Below are positions 30,101-39,201 of a DNA stretch of 64,000 nucleotides, piece after piece. Under the pieces are notes generated by a model. The model did no database searches. It had not been told where the DNA came from and saw nothing but the letters and a program-made list of their open reading frames with translations. This DNA comes from Viola odorata (lineage: Eukaryota > Streptophyta > Magnoliopsida > Malpighiales > Violaceae). The first letter of the stretch is position 1. The number at the start of each line of letters is the position of its first letter. Both the position numbers and the translations under genes were made by a program. Where the stretch lies: positions 43,449,475 through 43,513,474 of the forward strand of contig OY829545.1 of assembly GCA_963691705.1 (NCBI GenBank), given 5' to 3'.

Positions 30101-30840
30101 CGGTAGATTACTTCACCAAGTGGGCCGAGGCTGAGGCCGTATCCACTATCTCCGCCGAAAAGACATGGCAGTTCTTCAAACACTAAGTAATCATACACTT
30201 CGGGATCCCATGAATCCTGGTTAATGGTACACAGTTCACTAGCGCCTATTTTGACGATCGTTGTAGAGAAATGGCAATTGAGCAGCGATTCTCCTCGGTA
30301 GCTCATCCACAGACGAATGGTCAGATGGAAGTCACCAACCGAACTATTTTGAGTGGCATCAAAAAAAATCTAGAAGGAGCAAGGAAGAAGTGGGCTGAGG
30401 AATTGTCATATGTCATGTGGGCTTACCAAATGACGAATAAGACTAGCACTGGAGAAACCCCATTTGCTTTGGCTTACAAGACAGAAGCTATCACACTGGT
30501 GGAACTTGTAGTCCTGAGCCTCCGAATTGAATATTTCAATGAAGAGCAGAACGAAGACAGGCTACAAGAATAGTTGGATTTACTACCAAAATTGTGAGAA
30601 CAAATAGTATTGAAAGTACTGCATTACAAGCGCAAAATGGCCAGTTATCACAATCATCGCGTGAAGGAACGACTGTTAAAAGTAAACGATCTCGTACTAC
30701 TCAATCGGAAGGCTACTGGATAGAAGATGAGAAAGCTCAGCCCCAACTGGGATGGACCCTATCGGGTAATCCGCGTTATAGGGAAGGGAGCGTACCACCT
30801 AGAAGAACTTAACGGTACTCCACTACCAAACTCTTGAAAT
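27112..30840 (+). pseudogene. Decayed Tat-like pol relic (protease, RT, RNase H, integrase)
   Basis: The translation follows E2 pol closely but is broken by many stops and frameshifts. In order: protease-like region (HPQNDALVLMTYIGAHGVRR, NNGSAVNLLS) at 27140-27495; reverse transcriptase (PNGEWRMCIDFTSLN, KPFGLKNIGATF, VYVDDILVKS) at about 27945-28470; RNase H (LFLYLGVADEVVSVILV) to 28885; second RNase H at about 29120-29530; integrase (GICGIHISGGTIAAQ, CHKCQEF, VAVDYFTKWAEAEAV, SVAHPQTNGQMEVTN) at about 29840-30580. The second catalytic Asp is missing: the text reads ILVNGTQF instead of VSDNGTQF. Gag is absent. Most stops look like C-to-T or G-to-A changes. It is non-functional. Confidence 0.88.
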
Positions 30841-31086
30841 ATCGCAAACTTAAAACTGTATCACTCTAGAGCATATGTACTATTTATTAATGAATTAAAA
30901 CTCCGTGGAGGGTTTGTTAATCACCTGACCATGCCAAAATATGTGCACCAGTACTCTCTGTGCAGAATCATGATTCACGAATTATCAAGGAAACATCATC
31001 ATTATCTACTGTCATGTGATAAACGGTAAGCGGCTAGACCGCCATGACCCTTCAACATGTGTACTCATAGAAATAGAATAACCCGT
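30841..31086. other. Non-coding sequence after the pol relic
   Basis: I see no gene or repeat structure here. It is presumably the 3' untranslated part of the old Tat element. Confidence 0.4.
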
Positions 31087-31620
31087 CAGGACCCATCTCT
31101 ATGTTCTTCCAACGGATGCATGGCAGCAAATGGGGTATCCACAAGGACCCAACTCCATTTTTCTGACGGATGGATGCATGGTAGTGGATGCCACCGTGCT
31201 ACCCAAATACAGCTTGGGGACGCTAACGACATCATTTAAGCCCATTCCGATTATACCATATACGGTGGTACGGCTTAAAGATGTACAAAAAATCCGCGAG
31301 GACCCATCTCTGTGTTCTTCCAACGGATGCATGGCAACAGATGGGGTATCCACAAGGACCCATCTCTATCTTTCCGATGGATGGATGCATGGTAGTGGAT
31401 GCAACCAGGCTACCCAAATACAGCTTGGGGTCCGGTTATACCATATACGATGGTACTGTTTAAAGATGTACAAAAAACCCGCCAGGATGCATCTCCGTTT
31501 TCTTTCAACGGATGCATGGCAGCAGATGGGGTATCCATAAGTACCCATCTCCATCTTTCCGACGGATGGACGCATGGCAGTGGATGCTACCGTGTCATCC
31601 AAGTGCACCTTAGGTGTGCT
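31087..31620. repeat. Three-copy tandem repeat, about 185-211 bp period
   Basis: AACGGATGCATGGCARCA followed by GATGGGGTATCC occurs at 31111, 31322 and 31507 (periods 211 and 185). The second half of each unit contains GACGGATGGATGCATGG-like sequence and ACCCAAATACAGCTTGGGG. The longer first unit has about 26 extra bases. It lies downstream of the pol relic and may belong to the 3' part of that element. Confidence 0.8.
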
Positions 31621-31626
31621 AACGAC

Positions 31627-31649
31627 CTTATCAGCAAGCGCCTGATAAG
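31627..31649. other. Perfect 8-bp hairpin
   Basis: CTTATCAG, a seven-base loop, then CTGATAAG. Function is unknown; it sits at the end of the tandem repeat region. Confidence 0.4.
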
Positions 31650-31823
31650 CCCAACATCTTCCATGAGCGCCTTGGGAGAGAACGAAAATAACTGAATCCA
31701 TGGTAAACATGACCTTCCTTTCTCATTTTTTTCATTGGAATATAATATGCATACTATAATATTTGTTGCAATATAATGTTTGATAGTCGTGAATAATCTG
31801 GACAATTCATTCGTTATGAGCGC

Positions 31824-31914
31824 GACAGTTTAAACTAACCATGCAGAAGGATCAAATAGGAATAAAAAAGACAGTTTAGACTAATCATGCAAAAAGATCA
31901 AACGGGAATAAAAA
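31824..31914. repeat. 46-bp tandem duplication
   Basis: GACAGTTTARACTAAYCATGC followed by ARAAGGATCAAAYRGGAATAA-like sequence occurs twice with a 46-base period (starting at 31824 and 31870). Confidence 0.7.
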
Positions 31915-32534
31915 CAAAGTTCATTACACAAGCCATACGGCATCCACAATCCCAAAACAAGCAAGAGTTCCATAAAATCAGATATGAGCAGCCAGATGAG
32001 TCTGGTTGGAAGAGGATAACGGAAGCCCTTGGTGAACATTCGAGCTCATTTTCAATTGGGCTTATAATAATACACAGGAGGAGTATCGAGGGCATCTGGG
32101 TCATTCCATGGGCCCCAAGGTCTTGTGTCGAGGGCATCTGGGTCATTCCATCTCGGACATGCTCTCTTCTTCATCATCCCTCATCATCGCCATCTCATGG
32201 AATGATCCATATGGTCATGCTTCCTAATGCAAATGAAGCAATTGAAAGCAGCAGCAGCAACACCTATACAAGGAGCCAAGAAATATAATCCATAAAAGGA
32301 ATAAAAATGGGGGTCATCAAATGGGAGGTCATCTAACGGGTCGGAGCCACCTTCTGGTCCAAGCTTTCTGATCACCCTACCGGAACCGCCTTATCGGATC
32401 CCACGTCCTACCGGATTCATCAAACGGGAAGCAAGTTGTCGGCATAATACCATCTAATGGGAAGCATGCTATCGCCTCCCGTCAACCGCCATCATATTGT
32501 TGATCGGTTGTCGAAGCCGTAAAAAATAATAATA
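31915..32534. other. Non-coding sequence with short direct repeats
   Basis: GAGGGCATCTGGGTCATTCCAT occurs twice near 32088 and 32129, with similar words around it. ATCGG- and ACGGGAAGC-type words recur between 32400 and 32480. It is probably remnant LTR or 3' sequence of the older Tat-like element. No gene is seen. Confidence 0.4.
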
Positions 32535-34220
32535 AAAAACTTGCTGCTAATGTACACAAAATAATTGTGTAAAGTGGCAATGGGGTCGAACTCAGGGATT
32601 ATGGGTCAACACTCAATTCAATGTAAAACTAAGAATTCCACACGTAATAGTAACAAAAGGGGGTGTGAATGAGTTGTTTGATTAAAAACTAAGAATTATG
32701 GAAACAACAATTATAACTGAATGGAAATAAATAAGAAATCAATAGAGATAAAGGTTCCTAGTAGAATTCTGTATCCGGTTGTATTTATGGTCGGTCGGTC
32801 ACAGGTACAAGTATCGTCTACCCCTAGCAGATAGACGCGCTATGGGGACCAGGTACGCTTAGGTCCCCTACTTCCCTTCGTACGAAAAAACTACCCCAAG
32901 GTACGTTTATGGGATAATCTTGACACTTCGTCGTCCTCCAAGGTACGTTTATGGAGACAATACTCGAAGGCCCATTAAGAGGAGGAAAGATACGCCTAGG
33001 GCGAGACACTCAATACGTTCGAGACACTACCCTAATTGTCCGATTAACCCAGCTGGATGAGACCAACGACCCAATTACTTCCAGACTAGTTGTCTACTTT
33101 ACCCTGCAGCCTCACGTTAGTTATTACTACAAAGATGACGATAATTGCCTAAGTTCAATTACTAGTTGATCAAGCTTGTAATTAATCTTAAGTAAATTGA
33201 CAATATATTATTAATCGAACAAATACGAACTAGGGATTTCTTAAGTTCGGTTAGACCTCACGGCGTTCCTAGCAACCTTCAACAATTTCTACTAAGAACA
33301 AGGAGTTTAGTTGCTCATACTAGAATTAAAATAAATAAAATAAATAAATTGCATAATCTAAAGAGGAAGAAGAGATGAAAAAGACTTCTGAATATTACCA
33401 GCCGGAGTAAAGCTCCGGCTTATTAAAACGAAGAACAGACAGCGCCGGAGGCGGGAGTAGCGTAAGAGTATCGCGGCGCCAAAAACAAAAGAGAGAGAGG
33501 AGAGAGTTCTAAAACCTAAAATTACTAAAAGTATTTTATCTATTATAAAAATAAAGTCCTAATCCGATTGGAGTAATATTCCTCAACTGTCTTCTTGGAT
33601 CGGGATTCTTTGGGAATCAATGAGTGTTGATACCCGAATTTTGACGCCATTTTTAATTAATTTTAGCATTCCTGTTATTTAGTTAATTTACAGTATTTCC
33701 AGTTGATTTACTGTCGCTAGCATCTTTAGGCGTTTCGTTGCATTTTAGCATCATCGTTAGCATCGTCGGCTTTCGAAATCGCATTTTTAATTTTTCATCA
33801 CGTATTTTCATTATTATTTTTAGCCTTAAAAATCACATTTTTAATTATCCAGCAGTCGTTCGCTAGTTTTTTCTTCGTTTTAGGCCATCACATGAATTTT
33901 AGGACTTTTAGTTTTTTAGCGCATTTTTTTAGTTATTTTATTATTTTATTATTATTTTCATTCGAGATTTTATTGGACCCGAGTAAGCTCGCTCGGACAA
34001 TAGCGCGTAACGTCTTTATTTTTTCGTTCAAACGTTTCACGTTTTTGAACGCAAAAATAAACACGTTAAAAGAAAAATTCTCGTCATTCGCTGTAGACGG
34101 TTAAACCCGTCGTATTTTTCTCTACGCGACGGTACCTTCGGCTCGAAAAGTCGGAACGTTTGTTCGCAGGAACCGGCTCGAGGCCATTTAAATCAGATAA
34201 AGGGCCATTTAATCATGGTC

Positions 34221-34258
34221 GTTGATCTGGTCAACCAAGGAAAGTCAACCAGATCAAC
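34221..34258. other. Perfect 11-bp hairpin in the giant LTR
   Basis: GTTGATCTGGT (34221-34231) pairs with ACCAGATCAAC (34248-34258) across a 16-base loop. The second solo LTR has a comparable stem at about 47843-47879 (TTGATTTGTTTGAC, loop, GTCAAACGGATCAA), so the structure is retained although the sequence has changed. Confidence 0.65.
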
Positions 34259-34449
34259 GGCCCTTGAATTACCTAGCATGATGCACATGCACAGTGGCCG
34301 TAGACGTGCAGCGGAGCAGACCATCGGGATTACCTGCTCCCATCGCTTCCTAGCTCGAGCCCGTAGCCTCCTACCCCGTTCAGCCATCATCACGCCTCCC
34401 CTAGCCACCACGCGCAGCTCCCCCGTCCTCCAACCCACGCGATTTTGCC

Positions 34450-34457
34450 TATAAATA
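34450..34457 (+). promoter_or_regulatory. TATA box of the giant LTR
   Basis: GCCTATAAATACAAGC occurs at the same relative position as GCCTATAAATACAAAG in the second solo LTR (49721-49728). It marks the likely LTR promoter, about 200 bases downstream of the hairpin. Confidence 0.65.
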
Positions 34458-35514
34458 CAAGCTTCCATCCTTCGTAAAAACATTCCGAAAATTTTGCATG
34501 AGAAGGCCACTGCCCCTCTCCAGTTTCCTTGTCAATTCACATACTGCTGAACCACATTCCTTGCACTCGATCCCCTCCTCTCTCTCGGCAAACACTGTAA
34601 GATTTTTCTCTCTCTCTAGCTTGTTGTTTCTTTCTTTAATTTTCGTTATTACTTTAGATAATTAGTTAATTACTTAAATTTTTCCCAATTGCTTTAGTTT
34701 TAAGTTAATTTCACCACACTAGCATCGATTAAATTGTTCGAACGCTTGAAGTATTTATTTGCTAATTAAACGGATTAATGCGCATTATTGTTGCGGTTGC
34801 AATTGTCACTGTTTGGTTGGAATTTATCTTGCTGTGATTGCACGTTTGTACTGTTGAAGGGGGGGTTCTTTCGGGCCAAGAACCAGGCAAATCGATTGCC
34901 TGGTTCGTCACCTCCGTCGCCTGCAGTGGCGCCGGCGATGTGAGGTTGAAGATGAGATGATTTGGGCCAAATGGCCTTCGCGCAAAAAATAAAAGAAAGG
35001 TGATGGGCTTGGCCCATCACCATTAAAATTAATTTTCTTGGGCCAGGATTCCTCGCCCATTCCTCCAAATTTTAAGCTGGGTCCAGCCCATTTATGCTTT
35101 TTTCGAATCTTTGGTTCGTTAATTTTTTTTTTCCGTAAAATGCTCGCATGCTTCATATAATTATTCTTCACGATACATGTTTGTTTTTCCTATATTTTTA
35201 TATACACGGATTGTTTAGTTAATTTAAAAAAAAATATTCGTATGCTTCCTTTATTTATTTACTTTCTCACATGCTATTTGGTTGAACATTCCTATGCTAT
35301 TAATTTCTCACATGCTTTCAAAATTCTTACATACTTTTATTTAAATTCTCATATACTTACATGATTAATTCCTCATATGCGTTGTTTCCGTGTTCATATT
35401 TTTCGTATGCTCAGTCTTGCGTCAACTTGTTTACTTAATTGTTTTTACATACCTGAATTGCTTATTTCTTGCCGCGACATTTATTGTTATGTTATTTAAC
35501 TTCAGTCATTTACT

Positions 35515-36085
35515 TTCGGCAATTTAAATTCAATTATTTATTTTACCGCCTATATGGTCGGTCGCATTTAATTCTCGTAAATATTCAACTGCTTTAATTT
35601 TTTTGCAAACTGCTGGAAATTCTTCCGCAAATTATCAACTGTTTAATTATTCGCATTTAAATTTTCCGCAATTTACTTTCGGCAATTTAAATTCAGTTAT
35701 TCATTTTATCGCCTACATGGTCGGTCGCATTTTAATTCTCGTAAATATCAACTGCTTTAATTTTTCGCAAACTGCTGGAAATTATTCCGCAAATTATCAA
35801 CTGTTTAATTTTCCGTACTTTACTTTTCCGCACTTTAAATTTTCCGCAATTTACTTTCGGCAATTTAAATTCAATTATTTATTTTACCGCCTATATGGTC
35901 GGTCGCATTTTAATTTCCGCTATATCAACTGCTTTAATTTTTTTGCAAACTGCTGGAAATTCTTCCGCAAATATCAACTGCTTATTTTCCGCAAATATCA
36001 ACTGTTTTATTTTTTGCAAATATCAATTGTTTTATTTCCCGTAAATATTCAACTGTTTTAATTTTTCGCAAACTGCTGGAAATTC
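35515..36085. repeat. 163-178-bp tandem repeats inside the giant LTR
   Basis: CCGCCTAYATGGTCGGTCGCA recurs at about 35547, 35709 and 35888. Each copy is followed by TCAACTGCTTTAATTTTTYGC and AAACTGCTGGAAATTMTTCC. Confidence 0.75.
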
Positions 36086-36224
36086 TTCCGCAACATCAAC
36101 TGCTTTATTTTCTGCATTATCAACCGGTTTTATTTTATTTTATTTCCTGCAAGCCATCAACTGTTTTAATTCCCTATAAATCGTCAACTACATTTTATTT
36201 TTCTGCACTTGTCAAAACCGCACC

Positions 36225-36440
36225 TAATTTTCGTATGCGCCAAATCCATCATTTTTCGCATGCAATCAACTCAGCATCTAATTTTCGTATGCGCCAAATC
36301 CATCATTTTTCGCATGCAATCAACTCAGCATCTAATCTTCGTATGCGTCAAATCCATCATTTTTCGCATGCAATCAACTCAGCATTTAATTTTCATATGC
36401 GTCAAATCCATCATTTCCAGCATGCAAACAATTGTCATCA
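36225..36440. repeat. 54-bp tandem array inside the giant LTR
   Basis: TCGTATGCGYCAAATCCATC occurs at 36231, 36285 and 36339, and as TCATATGCGTC at 36393 (exact 54-base period). A weaker copy lies near 36485. The period of 18 codons explains the open frames here, which are not genes. Confidence 0.82.
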
Positions 36441-37650
36441 TTTATTTTTCTTCACTTATCAAACTCGGCATTTAATTCTCTTGTGCGTCAAATCCATCGT
36501 TTCTCGCATGCAATCAACGGCCATTTCTTAAATCTTCGCACTCATAAAATTGCCTATTTATTTCTCAAGCTATCGCTAACACTCTTACTTTGTAGGTGTT
36601 AAGTTCAAGCTTCGCTCGAAAGTACGCCTTTCAATTCCTTTTTATTTATTCAACGCTTTTCGTAAATATCAATCGAACGCATGATATATAGAATTGCTAG
36701 AACTAAAATCAACTCACATGAACAACGTGTTTAAAGACTTGCTTAAAATGCCATGTTCATATGATTTTAAATTCTCGCCTGTGTTGACTGCATGTACATG
36801 GGGACTTTCGATCCCGCATCGGTTTTTTTTACTTCAAAATATATCATTCAAATTTGTACTCTGTTCGCAATCCATGATAGGATCACGTAGTAATTAATTT
36901 AATCATGCATGGCCCGATGATGAAATAAGAGGGTGCTCATTCAGTCTTACGGAAAATTCAGTCCCATTACTACGGTCATGAATAATCGATCGGTTCAACG
37001 ATTAATTATTCATGAACGGTCACGATTGTGGAAAAGACTAAAGTGACGATTCCTCTGAGGGCCCCTTTTTTCAAAACGCATTTTATCAAACACCTTTTTT
37101 AACACCTCTCTCATCAACCGGTAATCGTTTTCGGATGTGACTCGGGTGCCTAACACCTTCCCGAGACCATAATACGACCCTGAACCTTTGTCTGGGGTCC
37201 AGACCCCTTTTTTGTGCCTTTAGTTTTTTATTTATTATATTTCTTATGCCATGACGATTAAGGTTCCCTAAACCTAGCAACCAAATTAGGGTGGCGACTT
37301 CATTGCATGCTGCTAGGCGTCCCTTTTACGCCGAGCATCGGAATGTCTCAAATTTCGTTGCACACTCGCGAATTACTTTTTCGTGGGGCGCGACAATGAG
37401 CGAATCTGAAGTTTCCTTCTTGTGATAGTTTTCTTTTCTCGCTAGGACTCCATTGTCACTGCGAACATACAACTGCAAGGCCTAGCTGCTCAATTCCGTC
37501 CAAATTCCAGTAAAAAATACATATTTTTGGAATTTCCTCTTCAAAATCCTAGATTTGCAAAAAGTGAGAAGACAAGTCAATATTAGTAGCATCAAGATTT
37601 AAAAAGGCCTATGAAGAGAGGAAAAAATATGCATAAAATGCGTTCTATCA

Positions 37651-38460
37651 ACTGTCGGGTTGGCATCATCCTCATCATTGTCACCATGTGATCATCCTAC
37701 CCCCCCCCCCCCCCCCCCCCTCAGGCCAAACAGTCTAGCAAGCATCTTGTTTCAGGAGGAAAATGGAAACAGACGGCATGCACATTTTATATACTCAGAA
37801 TGACTCCCGACTGACATAATCGTTGGAGTGTATATGCTGGGGGGTCCCCCTAGCGTCCTTTTCAGGTACCTACAGAACGAACGAGAAGGACCCATAGCTC
37901 GATCATACTCGGAGGAATCCACCTCGGTTCAGGTACCATATTACATAATTACCCCTACCCGGTTCATAGAATTATCACCGGGCTTTAAGAAATTAAACTC
38001 AAGTCCAACCCTACTCGTCCAATCAGAAGCGAAACATGTTAGAAGAAAATGAATCAAACATTAGATAAAAAATATTACAAAATAATAAATTATTAGTTAC
38101 AAGATCGATTTGAATGGCAAAAGTTAAACCACTTCTAAAATGTCTAGACACTTTGAGTCTAATAACTATGGTAAAAAAAAGTATTTAAAAAAGAAAAACA
38201 AATGAGAAAATATCTAAGAAAATGAGAAATATTCACATGGAGGTGTAATGCTAATAATTATTGAAAAAATTATTTTAATTATGTATTATAAATTCTACTG
38301 AAAATATGAAAATGGAAAAATAAATAAAAAATTGAGAAACCATGATTGGGTGAACAAGTTTGTGTCGTTAATTAATCCATGCACAAAGTTGCATTTTTAT
38401 ATTAGTATGTTTTTACTTTCTTCGAAAATAAATGATGGTTTGCTAGAGGGGAAACATAAT
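37651..38460. other. Spacer between the Athila-like LTR and the copia element
   Basis: It has no gene. It begins with a run of about 20 C residues (near 37701-37721), possibly part of the Athila-like flank, and becomes AT-rich. It ends in ATAAT, the left TSD of the copia element. Confidence 0.6.
38456..38460. repeat. TSD of the copia element, left copy
   Basis: ATAAT, repeated exactly at 42876-42880. Confidence 0.9.
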
Positions 38461-38578
38461 TGTTAGATATACGTATTTATATACGTATGTATATATGTTG
38501 TATTAGTATTAGGTATATGGTATTAGGGTATATATATTGTAATGGTATGTATTAATGAAGTAAGAGAGTATTATTACA
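38461..38578 (+). repeat. Copia 5' LTR (118 bp)
   Basis: It starts TGTTAGATATACG and ends ATTATTACA. It is very AT-rich with repeated TATACGTAT words, and near-identical to 42758-42875. Confidence 0.95.
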
Positions 38579-38590
38579 TGGTAGCGGAGC
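38579..38590 (+). other. Copia primer-binding site
   Basis: TGGTAGCGGAGC directly follows the LTR. It resembles the initiator-methionine tRNA site TGGTATCAGAGC with the same two differences seen in the gag-protease element at 1070. Confidence 0.75.
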
Positions 38591-39201
38591 AAAATAACTA
38601 AAAGGAAACTCTCCCAAGGTTTGTTCTGCTGTCAGCTCATCGGACCGCGTTTCGGCCGTCTGCTACTCTCACCGCCGCCACAGGAGGGAGCGCCTCGACG
38701 ACAGGAGTCGAACGCCACCTGAACGGCGCCCATCGGAGCTCCGACGCGCCGCCAAGCGCCGCCCGAGTCTTCCGCCGCAGCTGCCACGCGCCGGCGCGTG
38801 AGGGAGCGTGCCGTCGTCGTTCCGACCACCGCGACCTGGGTTCTGCTCGCCTCCTCGAGATCGGCAGGTACCTGTGCTCAGTTTTCGATTTTGACAAGTT
38901 TTGATACTCGGTTTTGCTAAAATACGAAACTGCCCTTGGTTAATCTACTCGAACGGGTACGAACTTCGTTTCTGTGTTCCTGCTTGCATATTTGCTCATT
39001 TGTATACGTTGAATCTGCTGCTGGTTGTGATTGAATGCTGTGTTTGTGCTCAATCTAGCTTGTGTTCGTATATTTGCTCGTATATTTGCCCCATATTTGC
39101 TGCGTATCTGTTGTGTATTGGTTGCACATTTGCTTCGTATTTGCTGCGCATTTAGTTGGTGTGGATTCAGTTGCTGCGTATTTGCTCGATTTGTGTTAAG
39201 A
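38591..39201 (+). other. Copia leader with a GC-rich module
   Basis: This 610-base stretch lies between primer site and first pol ATG, where the capsid part of gag would normally lie. Bases about 38670-38850 are strongly GC-rich and contain CACGCGCCGGCGCGT. The same module, diverged, is found in the Stowaway-like element at about 45217-45395. The rest (38880-39200) is T-rich with TTTGCTCGTATATTTGC-like repeats. No gag capsid motif is visible. Confidence 0.6.

Larger units (their letters stand above)
33625..37395 (+). mobile_element. Giant solo LTR (3771 bp) with perfect TSD
   Basis: It starts TGTTGATACCCGAATTTTGA and ends GGGCGCGACA, and is flanked by ATGAG on both sides (33620-33624, 37396-37400). 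There is no second LTR, primer site or coding region inside, so it is best read as a solo LTR formed by recombination between the LTRs of a full element. A second member lies at 47329-51234. Inside are a hairpin (34221-34258), a TATA box (34450-34457), three copies of a 163-178-bp repeat (about 35520-36080) and a 54-bp array (about 36225-36440). The family is probably Ty3/gypsy, but pol is absent and this cannot be tested here. Confidence 0.82.
32535..37650 (-). repeat. Athila-like LTR, inverse copy, split by a solo LTR
   Basis: On the minus strand the LTR starts at 37650 (TGATAGAACGC, compare TGATAGCGTGCC of the forward copy), runs to 37396, is interrupted by 33625-37395, and continues from 33624 to about 32535. 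Matches to the forward copy include the CCGGAGY-AAGCTCCGGC inverted motif near 33405, the TTCGTACGAA block near 32877 and the GGGTCGAACTCAGGGATTATGG block near 32582. Without the insertion its length is about 1.34 kb, close to the forward copy. Confidence 0.65.

Noticed and set aside
35603..36531. ORFs of 88-152 residues inside the giant solo LTR
   Set aside because: They translate tandem repeats of the LTR (54-bp period gives an 18-residue repeat).
38632..38897. Minus-strand ORFs in the copia leader
   Set aside because: GC-rich module without stops; no family motif and antisense to the element. The module itself is reported as a finding instead.
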